From positions 2,170,001 to 2,234,000 of the forward strand of contig JADJIS010000003.1 in NCBI GenBank assembly GCA_016706865.1: a stretch of DNA of 64,000 nucleotides, read 5' to 3'. How positions within the stretch are numbered: position 1 is the first letter of the stretch; every line of letters begins with the position of its first letter. The notes under the pieces are model-generated. The model made no database searches, was not told where the DNA came from, and was given only the letters and a program-made list of their open reading frames with translations. This document shows positions 54,681 through 63,001 of the stretch, piece after piece. Position numbers and translations under genes: made by a program. The DNA is from Bacteroidota bacterium. Lineage in GTDB: Bacteria > Bacteroidota > Bacteroidia > Chitinophagales > BACL12.

Positions 54681-55083
54681 CCTCGATCACCTCATTCAGT
54701 TTCGCTTTCTTTAGAATCTTCTGCCCCGTCCTGCCATCCGCTATAACTCTATCGCCGACCTTGGCTATAAAAGAACAAATGATCGCATTTCCTTGCACTT
54801 CCTCCAAAGTTGCATAAAAATCAACAGAACTCCCAACCAAAACGGGTGAGCGATGATAAACTTCAATAAAGGTGCCTATACCCTCCTCATCTTCTTCTTT
54901 CATCTCCAAAACAAAAAGCCTTGTACTCCATTCTGCATCTTTGGTAAGATAAAAAGTTGCATATAAGGGATGAACCATACCGCTCTCAAAGGCCGCTATT
55001 TCGGTGCTTTGAACCACCTTGGTAAACACTTTTATGTCGCCGGGAATAAATGGATTTTTCACTTGAGGGGCTAAATTAAGCAC
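54661..55083 (-). CDS. Hotdog-fold thioesterase-like protein
   Basis: The 140-residue protein starts at a GTG and has FTKVVQSTEIAAFESGMVHPLYATFYLTKDAEW, VEVYHRSPVLVGSS (written here FIEVYHRSPVLVG) and KVGDRVIADGRTGQKIL. These fit the fluoroacetyl-CoA thioesterase-like branch of the hotdog fold, which hydrolyses small acyl-CoA esters. The C-terminal residues GQRT and the TAG stop are encoded by the TCCTTTG/TCCTATG heptad tract, so the native C-terminus has been replaced or extended. Confidence 0.82.
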   Translation of the reverse strand: MLNLAPQVKNPFIPGDIKVFTKVVQSTEIAAFESGMVHPLYATFYLTKDAEWSTRLFVLEMKEEDEEGIGTFIEVYHRSPVLVGSSVDFYATLEEVQGNAIICSFIAKVGDRVIADGRTGQKILKKAKLNEVIEVLGQRT

Positions 55084-55122
55084 TTTCGATTTGGAAATTT
55101 TTTACATTATGCAAAATTATTT

Positions 55123-55138
55123 TTTAGATTAGTCTAAA
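55123..55138. promoter_or_regulatory. DtxR/IdeR-type operator of the metal transport operon
   Basis: TTTAGA-TTAG-TCTAAA is a dyad whose core, TTAGATTAGTCTAA, agrees in 12 of 14 positions with the left part of the DtxR/IdeR consensus (TTAGGTTAGCCTAACC...). It lies just upstream of the -7 element at 55144, so a bound repressor would block transcription. Confidence 0.7.
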
Positions 55139-55143
55139 TTTTA

Positions 55144-55151
55144 TATCTTTG
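55144..55151 (+). promoter_or_regulatory. -7 promoter element (TATCTTTG) of the metal transport operon
   Basis: A perfect TAnnTTTG match, 15 bp before the start of the binding-protein gene and 5 bp after the DtxR-like dyad. Confidence 0.65.
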
Positions 55152-55166
55152 CGTTAAAATATCAAA

Positions 55167-56087
55167 ATGAGAAGAATACTTTTTGCAATAATTATAAGCG
55201 CAACAATAGCCGGATGTGGCAATAAAACGCAGGAAACGGATGATAAAAAGACCAATATCGTTACAACCACCGGCATGATAGGCGACGCAATTGAAAACAT
55301 AGCTGGCGACAAGGCAACGGTAACAGCTTTGATGGGTCCGGGGGTTGATCCGCATTTATACAAAGCATCGCAAGGCGACCTCACCAAATTACGAGGATCA
55401 GATATTATTTTTTATAACGGATTACACCTGGAAGGTAAAATGCAGGAAATTTTTGATCAGTTGGCAAAAGAAAAACCGGTATTTGCAATAAGTGCATCCA
55501 TAGATGAAAAAAAATTGCGCAGTGTGGCTCAGGTTTCGGGAATCAGCACCCATGACCCACATATATGGTTTGATGTTATGATGTGGAGCGAATGTGTGGA
55601 AGAGATAGGTAAAAAACTTTCTGAAACAGATCCAACCAACGCGGCATTTTATAAAGAAAATACCCGAATATATATTGAAAAATTAAAACAATTGGATGAG
55701 GATGTGAGAAATAAAATATCTTCCATTCCGCCTGAAAACAGAATTTTAATTACCTCTCATGATGCATTTGGATATTATGGAAGAGCATATGGAATTGAAG
55801 TAAAAGGTTTACAAGGAATTTCCACTGCAGCAGAATTCGGATTAAAAGATATTACCGATATGGTGAATATGATAATTGAATTAAAGGTAAAAGCAGTATT
55901 TGTAGAAAGTTCGGTGAGCGAAAAATCGATCAATGCAGTGCGGGAAGGATGTAAACAAAAAGGCCATGATTTAAAATCGGGTGGTACATTATTCAGCGAC
56001 GCCATGGGTGCAAAAAATACGCCGGAAGGAAATTATATCGGTATGGTGCAACACAATACCAATATTATTTACGAAGCCTTAAAATAA
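55167..56087 (+). CDS. Metal (Mn/Zn) ABC transporter substrate-binding lipoprotein
   Basis: The 306-residue protein (lipobox TIAGC, C17) is a cluster A-I binding protein. Metal ligands are visible as H in MGPGVDPHLYKAS, H in THDPHIWFD, E in AVFVESSVSEK and D in LFSDAMGAKNTPEG. The lack of a His-rich loop and the VDPHLYK(A/S) start favour manganese over zinc, though this is inference. It delivers the ion to the permeases at 57693 and 59218. First gene of the operon, controlled by the DtxR-like box at 55123. Confidence 0.92.
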   Translation: MRRILFAIIISATIAGCGNKTQETDDKKTNIVTTTGMIGDAIENIAGDKATVTALMGPGVDPHLYKASQGDLTKLRGSDIIFYNGLHLEGKMQEIFDQLAKEKPVFAISASIDEKKLRSVAQVSGISTHDPHIWFDVMMWSECVEEIGKKLSETDPTNAAFYKENTRIYIEKLKQLDEDVRNKISSIPPENRILITSHDAFGYYGRAYGIEVKGLQGISTAAEFGLKDITDMVNMIIELKVKAVFVESSVSEKSINAVREGCKQKGHDLKSGGTLFSDAMGAKNTPEGNYIGMVQHNTNIIYEALK

Positions 56088-56108
56088 ACACGAACTAAAA
56101 ATATACCG

Positions 56109-56903
56109 ATGCAAAATATTATTAAAGATCCTGTTTTAGAAGTTCACGATCTCACTATTTCTTACAATAAAAAACCTGCTATCTGGGATATCGATTTTAT
56201 GATACCCGAAGGAAAATTAGTGGGTATAATTGGTCCGAATGGCGCGGGGAAATCAACCCTTATTAAATCGATGATGCAATTAATTCCACACGACAGCGGA
56301 TATGTAAAATTATTTGGTAAAGATCTGAATGAAGTTCGCGATCGCGTTGCTTATGTTCCGCAACGAGGTAGTGTTGACTGGGATTTTCCAGCAAGTGTTT
56401 TAGATGTAGTGATGATGGGCCGTTATGGCAAACGAGGAATATTCGGCAAACTTGGAAAAAAAGATAAGGAACTCGCAATGTTGTGTCTGGAAAAAGTGGG
56501 AATGCATCAATATATCAACCGACAAATTTCCCAATTATCGGGGGGGCAACAACAACGTGTATTTATTGCACGCAGTCTTGCTCAGGAAGCCGATCTGTAT
56601 TTCATGGACGAACCCTTTGCAGGAATTGATGCAACCACCGAACAAACAATTTTTGAACTTCTATTAAATATGCGGAGCGAAGGAAAAACAATTCTGGTTG
56701 TTCATCATGATCTTCAAAGTGCTTATGAATATTTCGATTGGATCATTTTAATTAATACGCAATTAATTGCATCAGGACCAAAAGAAGAAATTTTTGTTCC
56801 GGAATATTTACAAAAAACCTATGGTGGAAAATTATCTTTATTAATGAATGTAGGCCATCTGTTAAGTGAAATGGAAGCTCCTATTCGCGAGAAAAAAAAA
56901 TAA
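56109..56903 (+). CDS. Metal ABC transporter ATP-binding protein
   Basis: The 264-residue ATPase has Walker A GIIGPNGAGKSTLIKS, Q-loop YVPQRGSVDW, signature ISQLSGGQQQRVFIARSL, Walker B DLYFMDEPFAGID and H-loop VVHHDL. The VPQRGSVDWDFP sequence is typical of the manganese/zinc (TroB/MntB-like) branch. It lies 21 bp after the binding-protein gene and overlaps none; the next gene starts 5 bp after its stop. Confidence 0.95.
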   Translation: MQNIIKDPVLEVHDLTISYNKKPAIWDIDFMIPEGKLVGIIGPNGAGKSTLIKSMMQLIPHDSGYVKLFGKDLNEVRDRVAYVPQRGSVDWDFPASVLDVVMMGRYGKRGIFGKLGKKDKELAMLCLEKVGMHQYINRQISQLSGGQQQRVFIARSLAQEADLYFMDEPFAGIDATTEQTIFELLLNMRSEGKTILVVHHDLQSAYEYFDWIILINTQLIASGPKEEIFVPEYLQKTYGGKLSLLMNVGHLLSEMEAPIREKKK

Positions 56904-56907
56904 AAAT

Positions 56908-57696
56908 ATGACACGACAATTTAAAAAAATAATTATTCTTCTGCTTGTGTGTTTTTATGTTTCGCATATGCATGCACAAAATGAATCCATTATTACCGAT
57001 CGCCCTGATCAAACGGAAAGTGCTGCACTTACTCCTATAGGATATTTACAGGGTGAACATGGTTTTGCAGTTAATTTTTTAGATTTTAATAATGAGTATT
57101 CCATTGCATCAACGTTAATGCGTTATGGGATAAATGAATATTTTGAATTGCGTATGGAAATAGCTCCTGTTATTAACGATGCGAATGAATCTGAATTTGG
57201 AATTAATCCTGTAAGTATAGGATTAAAATCAAAATTAATAACAAAAGAAAATTTTGCTTTATCCCTAATTACGCATATTCAATTATCAAAGATCGCAACA
57301 AAAGGATTACAAACAAATTATGCAGCTATCGCAACAAGATTAACCGCTGCACACAGTATTAATGATTGGTGGAATATTGGATATAATGCAGGTATAGAAT
57401 GGGATGGTTTCACACCAAATCCATATTATATTTATACTATCACTTCAGGATTTTCCCTTGGTGAACATTGTGGTGTATTTGCGGAAGCTTATGGCAATAT
57501 ATTTTATTCCAATCCGGCAAGCGATATTATTTACGATCCACTTGATCAACATTTTGTAGACGCAGGTTTTACTTATAGTCCAAATCCTGATCTGCAATTT
57601 GATATTTCAGGAGGAACTATTTTACAAACCGGTATAACAGATCTATTTATTTCCACCGGTGTAGCGTACCGATTTAATACAAGAAAAAACAAATGA
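56908..57696 (+). CDS. Outer-membrane transporter-like protein embedded in the metal operon
   Basis: I choose the ATG at 56908 (MTRQFKKIIILLLVCFYVSHMHAQ, signal peptide), 262 residues. The mature protein resembles the outer-membrane phenol-MetA-degradation/transporter family: IITDRPDQTESAALTPIGYLQ, YGINEYFELRMEIAPV, SIGLKSKLIT, IGYNAGIEWDG, and barrel strands to the C-terminus. Lying between the ATPase and permease genes with a 4-nt overlap (ATGA) downstream, it could be the outer-membrane pore or receptor for the metal, which is an inference. Confidence 0.8.
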   Translation: MTRQFKKIIILLLVCFYVSHMHAQNESIITDRPDQTESAALTPIGYLQGEHGFAVNFLDFNNEYSIASTLMRYGINEYFELRMEIAPVINDANESEFGINPVSIGLKSKLITKENFALSLITHIQLSKIATKGLQTNYAAIATRLTAAHSINDWWNIGYNAGIEWDGFTPNPYYIYTITSGFSLGEHCGVFAEAYGNIFYSNPASDIIYDPLDQHFVDAGFTYSPNPDLQFDISGGTILQTGITDLFISTGVAYRFNTRKNK

Positions 57697-58976
57697 AAAC
57701 CTTTTTCGATTTCTTTTCTTTTTCCGACCCCAACGTGCAGTTTGTAGTTATAGGTATGATATTACTAGGAATAGGAACGGCAACAATTGGAACCTTTGCA
57801 TTTCTGCGGAAAAGAGCATTAACGGGTGATGCAATTGCACATTCGGTTTTGCCGGGTGTTTGTCTTGCATTCATGATATTTGATACCAGAAATTTATGGG
57901 TTTTACTTGGTGGCGCATTTGTAACAGGTTGGTTGTCGATAATATTCGTGGACCTCATCACGAAAAAAACAAAATTAAAACCGGACACAGCGATTGGATT
58001 AACACTCTCTGTATTTTTTGGAATAGGAATTTTATTGCTCACTTTTATTCAACAAAGCGGCAATGCATCACAAAGCGGATTAAATAATTTTTTATTTGGC
58101 AAAGCTGCGGCAATGAGTACGGATGATATCAGAACTATGGCAGTGGTGAGTTTATTTATTATTGTTGTAGTGGTAATTTTCTTTAAGGAATTCCGCTTGT
58201 TGAGTTTCGATCCCGACTATGCAAAATCCACCGGATTACCGGTCAACTTTTTACAACTCACCTTAACCACCTTAACTGTTCTGGCCGTGGCTGCAGGTAT
58301 TCAGGCAGTTGGTGTGGTTTTAATGGCTGCATTATTAATTACACCTCCTGCTGCAGCGAAATACTGGACCGATAAATTGGGCAAAATGATCTTGCTGAGT
58401 ATTTTATTCGCAGTGATAGGAAGTGTTACAGGTGCTTATGTATCCTATGCAAATAATAAAATGCCAACCGGCCCCTGGATAGTTACCATGACATCTATAA
58501 TTGCGGTGCTGAGTATTTTATTTGCCCCAAAAAAAGGTGTTATACCAAAAATGATCATCCGCAAAAAATATCAGAATAAAATGTTGCGCGAAAATATTCT
58601 GAAAGAATTATATCACCTCGAAGAAAAAAATCCCGGTAAAAAATCATTTACACTTTCCGATATTGCAACCGAACGCGAAATGAAAACTTCCAATTATGTA
58701 TTTGGTTTGCGGATGTTATTGCGCAAAGATTTTGTAGTGAAAATAAATGAAGCCTATTATTTAACAGAAAAAGGTTTGGAGGAAGGAAAAAGAATAACCC
58801 GTATTCATCGTCTCTGGGAAATGTATCTAACCGAAAAACTCAACATCGCCAGCGACCACGTCCACGACGACGCCGAAGCCATCGAACACATCATCACCCC
58901 CGAAATCGAAAAACGCCTAATAGAATTACTCGACAAACCGGAGAAAGATCCCCATGAGAAAATAATCCCTTATTAA
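57693..58976 (+). CDS. Metal ABC transporter permease fused to a DtxR/MntR-like regulatory domain
   Basis: Residues 1-290 are an ABC-3 family permease of about eight helices (FLRKRALTGDAIAHSVLPGV, LITPPAAAKYW, TGAYVSYANNKMPTGP). Residues 297-427 form a winged helix (LREN..LKELYHLEE, LSDIATEREMKTSNYVFGLR, YYLTEKGLEEG) followed by the DtxR metal-binding/dimerisation helix. H372, E395, E398 and H399 align at the same spacing with the stand-alone regulator at 61309 (H-x22-E-x2-EH), so metal binding is probably kept. A cytoplasmic sensor could gate transport or regulate the operon. It overlaps the previous gene by 4 nt. Confidence 0.92.
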   Translation: MKTFFDFFSFSDPNVQFVVIGMILLGIGTATIGTFAFLRKRALTGDAIAHSVLPGVCLAFMIFDTRNLWVLLGGAFVTGWLSIIFVDLITKKTKLKPDTAIGLTLSVFFGIGILLLTFIQQSGNASQSGLNNFLFGKAAAMSTDDIRTMAVVSLFIIVVVVIFFKEFRLLSFDPDYAKSTGLPVNFLQLTLTTLTVLAVAAGIQAVGVVLMAALLITPPAAAKYWTDKLGKMILLSILFAVIGSVTGAYVSYANNKMPTGPWIVTMTSIIAVLSILFAPKKGVIPKMIIRKKYQNKMLRENILKELYHLEEKNPGKKSFTLSDIATEREMKTSNYVFGLRMLLRKDFVVKINEAYYLTEKGLEEGKRITRIHRLWEMYLTEKLNIASDHVHDDAEAIEHIITPEIEKRLIELLDKPEKDPHEKIIPY

Positions 58977-58984
58977 AGTAAGTA

Positions 58985-59160
58985 TTAAAGGTATGAAACA
59001 ATTAAGTCGTAAAAAGGAGAAAGGAGAGAGGAGAAAGGAGTTTAAATTTCTTGCGAAATTTTTTAAAATCCCAGCTGATGTTTTCCTATGTCAATTTTCC
59101 CTTGTCCTAAATCAAATCCTATGTCCTATGTCCTATGTCCTATGTCCGACAATAATCTTT
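58985..59160. repeat. AAGGAGA and TCCTATG heptad tracts inside the metal operon
   Basis: AAGGAGA/GAGGAGA units run from 59013 to 59041, and TCCTATG units (including four perfect copies) from 59104 to 59150. The 241-bp gap separates the fused permease from the second permease, so both must be transcribed if the operon is continuous. Confidence 0.85.
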
Positions 59161-59217
59161 TTGCAATCGAAAATTATCAATACACAAATATTTAACAACC
59201 GAAGCTTAAACTAAACC

Positions 59218-60069
59218 ATGGATGCATTTTGGATAATAATAACAGGTAGTCTCGTAGCAATAACCTCCGGTTTATTAGGTTGTTTTTTAATATTGCGGCG
59301 AATGGCAATGGTAGGCGATGCAATTTCGCATGCGGTGTTGCCGGGAATTGCAATAGCCTTTTTAATTTCCGGTTCGCGCAATTCGGTTCCTATGTTGATT
59401 GGTGCAGCGGCATTCGGAATGTTGTGCACTGTATTAATTGAATTATTTCACAAAAAAGCAAAATTGCAGGAGGATGCAAGTATAGGAATAAGTTTTACCT
59501 GGTTGTTTGCAATTGGGGTAATATTAATTACTTACTTCGCTGACAAAGTAGATCTCGATCAGGAATGTGTTCTATATGGCGATATCACTTTTATTAATTT
59601 TGAAACATGGTTGAATATTCCCACAGCGGTTTGGATGTTGGGAGGATTATTTACTATAATAATTGCATTTATTGTAATTGGATATAAGGGTTTATATCTC
59701 ACCACTTTTGATCCCGATTATGCAGCAACAATTGGCATTTCGGTGGTGCTTTGGCATTATTTATTAATGGGAGCTGTTTCACTTACTACGGTATTATCTT
59801 TTGAAAGTGTGGGTGCCATTTTAGTGGTTGCATTTTTAATTGTGCCAGGAGCCACAGCGTATTTACTTACCCATAAATTAAAAACAATGTTATGGCTCGC
59901 AGCAGGTTTTGGAATTGCAGCCAGTGTGAGCGGATATTATTTTGCTGTAATATTAAATGCATCAGTTTCAGGCGCTATGGTAACAATGTTGGGAATCTTT
60001 TTTGTGGTTGCATTTATTTATTCAGTTTATTTAAAACGAAGAAGCCGAAAATTAATAATGGAGGGTTGA
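59218..60069 (+). CDS. Metal ABC transporter permease (second)
   Basis: The 283-residue ABC-3 family permease has LLGCFLILRRMAMVGDAISHAVLPGIAIAF, the DP/TFDPDYAATIG cytoplasmic loop and AILVVAFLIVPGATAYLL. It pairs with the fused permease as the second half of the membrane channel (TroC/TroD-like). No regulatory domain is attached. It is the last recognisable gene of the operon; ATGGAGA/GTTGAGA heptads begin within its stop region. Confidence 0.93.
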   Translation: MDAFWIIITGSLVAITSGLLGCFLILRRMAMVGDAISHAVLPGIAIAFLISGSRNSVPMLIGAAAFGMLCTVLIELFHKKAKLQEDASIGISFTWLFAIGVILITYFADKVDLDQECVLYGDITFINFETWLNIPTAVWMLGGLFTIIIAFIVIGYKGLYLTTFDPDYAATIGISVVLWHYLLMGAVSLTTVLSFESVGAILVVAFLIVPGATAYLLTHKLKTMLWLAAGFGIAASVSGYYFAVILNASVSGAMVTMLGIFFVVAFIYSVYLKRRSRKLIMEG

Positions 60070-60528
60070 GAATGGAGAGTTGAGAATGGAGAGTTGAGAA
60101 TGGGCCTTCGCTTTTTATTGGAATGTTTTAGTCCTAATAAATGAACAATGCATACCCAGGTCGCTCTCCCAGATCCTATTTCCAATCTTATTTCCTACTT
60201 CCTATTTCCATTTTTAGCCGGTAAGGCGGTAAGCACGGTAAGGGTGCGGGAAGAAATTTTCGATGGAATGATATTTTAATTTCCTATTGAATATTTTTTT
60301 TGCCGCAAAGGAAGGACGCGAAGGTTGCGCGAAGAAATTCTTGAAAACTAAAAGTTCAATATTTTCCATTATTTTTTAAAGTAACAATCAGAAATTAAAA
60401 CATAATTATAGATCAAAGTAGTCCTGTGTCCCTTTCCCATGTCCTTTGTCAAATCCTGTGTCCTGTATCCTATGTCCTATGTGTGTCATTTGTCAATTTC
60501 TACTTATATTAGCACCAAAACCACACAT
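60063..60528. repeat. Intergenic repeats (GTTGAGA, TCCTATT, GCGAAGG and TCCTATG types); no gene seen
   Basis: GTTGAGA/ATGGAGA heptads (60063-60105), TCCTATT/TCCAATC-type heptads near 60173-60215, a GGTAAGGCGGTAAGCACGGTAAGG tract, a TGCCGCAAAGGAAGGACGCG element near 60301, and TCCTGTG/TCCTATG heptads up to about 60482. The last tract extends close to the RDD gene. Confidence 0.85.
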
Positions 60529-60981
60529 ATGGAAAACCAAAATCCTCTCGACAGTCTTAATATCGAAAACGAATCAAACTACGAACTTGCAGCAACATGG
60601 AAGCGACTTGTAAATTTTATTTTAGATTATCTCGCAATAATGGGAATCGTGATCGGCATTATTGTAATAGCTCCTACTATAGGTCCTGATGGATCACCGG
60701 GAAAATTTTATTTCTTATTTTATTGTATATTCTTTCTTTATTACGCAATTATGGAAGCTGTTTTCGGAAGAACTATCGGCAAATTTATTACAGGAACAGT
60801 AGTGATAAGAGAAACTGATCTCGAAAAAATAACAGCAAATCAGGCACTCGGAAGAAGCATCTCCCGCTTCGTTCCATTTGAACCATTTTCCATGTTAGGC
60901 TCCCAAATCGGCTGGCACGACAAATGGTCAAACACCATGGTAGTGGATGTGAAATCTTTGGTGAAAGGAAACAACTATTAG
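60529..60981 (+). CDS. RDD-family membrane protein
   Basis: Start at the ATG at 60529 (MENQNPLDSLNIENES), since the upstream frame is translated repeat. The 150-residue protein has the RDD motif in AATWKRLVNFILDYLAIMG (R, D, D spacing), two or three helices, and FGRTIGKFITGTVVIRETD, LGRSISRFVPFEPFSM. RDD proteins are small membrane proteins with proposed transport or stress roles. The function is not known here. GTTGAGA/ATTGAGA heptads follow at once. Confidence 0.88.
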   Translation: MENQNPLDSLNIENESNYELAATWKRLVNFILDYLAIMGIVIGIIVIAPTIGPDGSPGKFYFLFYCIFFLYYAIMEAVFGRTIGKFITGTVVIRETDLEKITANQALGRSISRFVPFEPFSMLGSQIGWHDKWSNTMVVDVKSLVKGNNY

Positions 60982-61320
60982 CAGTTGAGAATTGAGAGTT
61001 GAGAATGGAGAATGGGTGCTTTGATTTATACCGGAATATTTTAGTCCGTTTTAATAAATTAATTTAATTGAAACAAATTTTAATTTTCTCAAGTGAGAAC
61101 GCAACTCATTTGGTGAATGGTGCCCGCCCGGATGACCAGGTCGGACGGGAATAGTCAGTGATGAGTAAACTTTATTTTTCCCATGTTACTCAAATTAATC
61201 AACCAGAAACTAAAGGTTCTATTTTAAAATAAATCCTGTCCTTCCTCATATTGCCCTTGTCCTATATCAAGTCATATGTCCTATGTCATATGTCCTAGGT
61301 CCTATGTCCTATGTCCCTAT
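60982..61320. repeat. Heptad and hairpin repeats; no gene seen
   Basis: GTTGAGA/ATTGAGA/ATGGAGA units (60983-61012), a GCCCGCCCGGATGACCAGGT-type hairpin element also seen near 8640, and TCCTATG/TCATATG heptads from 61255 to 61318. The last provide the 3' end of the DtxR-family gene. Confidence 0.88.
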
Positions 61321-61983
61321 TTTGCGTACCAACAAATTCGCCGCAACCTTCTGCGATACCACTAATTCTTTTTTATTGTTGATGATTATGATCTTGCTTT
61401 GATCGTAGTCCTCGTCGTCTTTAATTTTTATTTTGGTATTTAACACGAGGTCGATCTTATTTAGATATTGAAGAAATTGTGTAGAGTGATCAATTACTGC
61501 AGCGATGATTCCTATGTCACCTTTTTGCATTTTATCGAGCGTAACATCTTCGTGATATGCAATATTTCCCTCCTTGTCAGGAATAGGATCTCCGTGCGGA
61601 TCGAATTTCGGATTTCCAAGAAAATTATCAATGCGATCGGTCAAAATTTCCGAATTAATATGTTCCAATTGTTCTGCAAGTTCATCCACTTCGTCCCAAC
61701 TAAATTTTAAAGTATCCACCAAAAATGTTTCCCACAATCGATGTTTGCGAATAAGGTCTTTTGCCAATTTTTTTCCCTTATCCGTAAGCGAAACACCATA
61801 ATATTTTTCGTAGTGAATTAATTTTTTTCCCGATAATTTTTTCAGCATATCCGTAACCGATGCCGCAGTGGTTGCCAATTTTTCAGAAATCGCATTCGTA
61901 GAAACATTCTCCTCCTGCATCTCCGACAATTTAAAGATGGCCTTTAAATAATTTTCTTCTGTGTGGGAGATGGAGGGTTTCAA
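61309..61983 (-). CDS. DtxR/MntR-family metal-dependent transcriptional regulator
   Basis: The 224-residue protein starts at a TTG and has a winged helix (TEENYLKAIFKLSEM, NAISEKLATTAASVTDMLKKL, GVSLTDKGKKLA), the metal-binding/dimerisation region KHRLWETFLVDTLKF ... LAEQLEHI ... DPHGDPIP, and a C-terminal FeoA-like domain (KMQKGDIGIIAAV). It is the likely repressor acting at 55123. It is 1.2 kb from the end of the metal operon, on the other strand. The last residues (GT) and the TAG stop come from the TCCTATG heptad tract. Confidence 0.92.
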   Translation of the reverse strand: MKPSISHTEENYLKAIFKLSEMQEENVSTNAISEKLATTAASVTDMLKKLSGKKLIHYEKYYGVSLTDKGKKLAKDLIRKHRLWETFLVDTLKFSWDEVDELAEQLEHINSEILTDRIDNFLGNPKFDPHGDPIPDKEGNIAYHEDVTLDKMQKGDIGIIAAVIDHSTQFLQYLNKIDLVLNTKIKIKDDEDYDQSKIIIINNKKELVVSQKVAANLLVRKIGT

Positions 61984-62054
61984 TTGAGTTGTTTATTTTG
62001 ATTAAAGTTGAATGTGTAAAGGTAATTAAAGAATTTTGAGAGGTAGAAATCCCG

Positions 62055-62267
62055 TTGCAGTTGGCAGTGGCAGTTGGCAGTAGTAACATTGGAGATGGTT
62101 CCTCCGAATTAAACTTATGAGGATTAGAGAAGTAAACTCCTACTCATTCAGTGATAATCCTCCTTCGCTACTGCGACCTGCCTACTACCACTGCCAACTG
62201 CCACTGCCTACTGCCACTGCCTACTACCACTGCCAACTGCCACTGCCTACTGCCACTGCCAACTCCT
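62055..62267. repeat. CAGTTGG/CAGTGG and TGCCAAC/TGCCAC tandem repeats
   Basis: A short GCAGTTG/GCAGTGG tract lies at 62055-62085. A long tract at 62170-62265 alternates 7- and 6-bp units (CTGCCAA, CTGCCA, CTGCCTA, CTGCCA), giving a 13-bp composite period. It ends about 2 bp before the CoA-binding gene's stop codon. The two tracts are in opposite orientation. Confidence 0.9.
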
Positions 62268-62627
62268 CTAAAACGTCCCCGTAGACAACATCACCAAAGT
62301 GCAACCCTCCACCGTCTCAATATTATGCTCCTTCGCCAGATCTTCCAGTTCCTCGTTTTCTGTTCCGGGATTGAATATTATACGTTTAGGATTTAATGCT
62401 ATGATCTTTTCGTAGTATTCTTTTTGATTATCCGGATTGAGGTAGAGTGTAACCGTATCAATATTTTCCAGCAAAGGAAATTCCTTTAGGATAGGCATAT
62501 CATCAATCTTCGATTCTCTTTTTCCCACAGCAACCACTTCATGTCCGTGCGCTTTGAGTTTACGTGCCGCCATATTTCCATAACGTTCGGGGTTGGGAGA
62601 TGCGCCTAATACCAATGTTTTTTTCAC
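62268..62627 (-). CDS. CoA-binding-domain protein
   Basis: The frame opens at 62675, but the best start is the GTG at 62627, giving (V/M)KKTLVLGASPNPERYGNMAA, the Rossmann nucleotide-binding loop of the CoA-binding family, and 119 residues. Later motifs are GHEVVAVGKRE, IDTVTLYLNPDNQKEYYEKII and IIFNPGTENEELEDLAKE. Such stand-alone domains are related to succinyl-CoA synthetase alpha subunits. The ligand may be CoA or a nucleotide. Confidence 0.88.
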   Translation of the reverse strand: MKKTLVLGASPNPERYGNMAARKLKAHGHEVVAVGKRESKIDDMPILKEFPLLENIDTVTLYLNPDNQKEYYEKIIALNPKRIIFNPGTENEELEDLAKEHNIETVEGCTLVMLSTGTF

Positions 62628-62710
62628 AATATCTTTTTTATTTAAAAAATAGTTATATCTTGCTTGTTGAAACAACCAGCTGTAGTAAATCGTTCAAAAA
62701 AACCACAGCT

Positions 62711-63001
62711 ATGCAATTAGAAACTATTACAACTATTGAAAAAGAGCAAATTCCATTTCTGGAATTAAATTATCACGATGTACTTCAACATCCCGATTAT
62801 ATAAATCGCAGAAAACATATTTTATATGATGCAATGATCCTGGGTAATAATTACCACACAAAAGTAAAGATCATCTTCGAATGCAAACAAGGAATTTTCC
62901 AGGTAGAAACCACCGTCTGGACCGCCACAGAAGATTTTGTTTTATTAAAAGGCGGAGTTTATCTTCCGGTAATGTGCATACACGATGTAATAATCGCGTA
63001 G
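62711..63001 (+). CDS. Small conserved protein of unknown function
   Basis: The ATG at 62711 (MQLETITTIEKEQIPFLEL) gives 96 residues; the frame continues upstream only into the divergent gene. Motifs: DVLQHPDYINRRKHILYDAM, KVKIIFECKQGIFQVETTVWTATEDFVLLKGG, PVMCIHDVIIA. I recall similar short soluble proteins in other Bacteroidota without a function. The divergent start region (62628-62710) probably holds both promoters. An AATTGAC heptad tract begins immediately after its stop codon. Confidence 0.75.
   Translation: MQLETITTIEKEQIPFLELNYHDVLQHPDYINRRKHILYDAMILGNNYHTKVKIIFECKQGIFQVETTVWTATEDFVLLKGGVYLPVMCIHDVIIA

Noticed and set aside
54222..54817. Open frames of 60-105 codons in the 54-kb repeat region
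   Set aside because: They translate heptad and hairpin repeats (for example strings of SRVPCP and LSYVLCP) and lack ribosome-binding sites and any family resemblance.
60439..60528. 30-residue N-terminal extension of the RDD protein
   Set aside because: It is encoded by the TCCTATG repeat and precedes a good ATG at 60529 with a normal RDD N-terminus.
62151..62396. 81-codon frame rich in LPTTTANCHCL
   Set aside because: It is the translation of the TGCCAAC/TGCCAC repeat running into the antisense of the CoA-binding gene.
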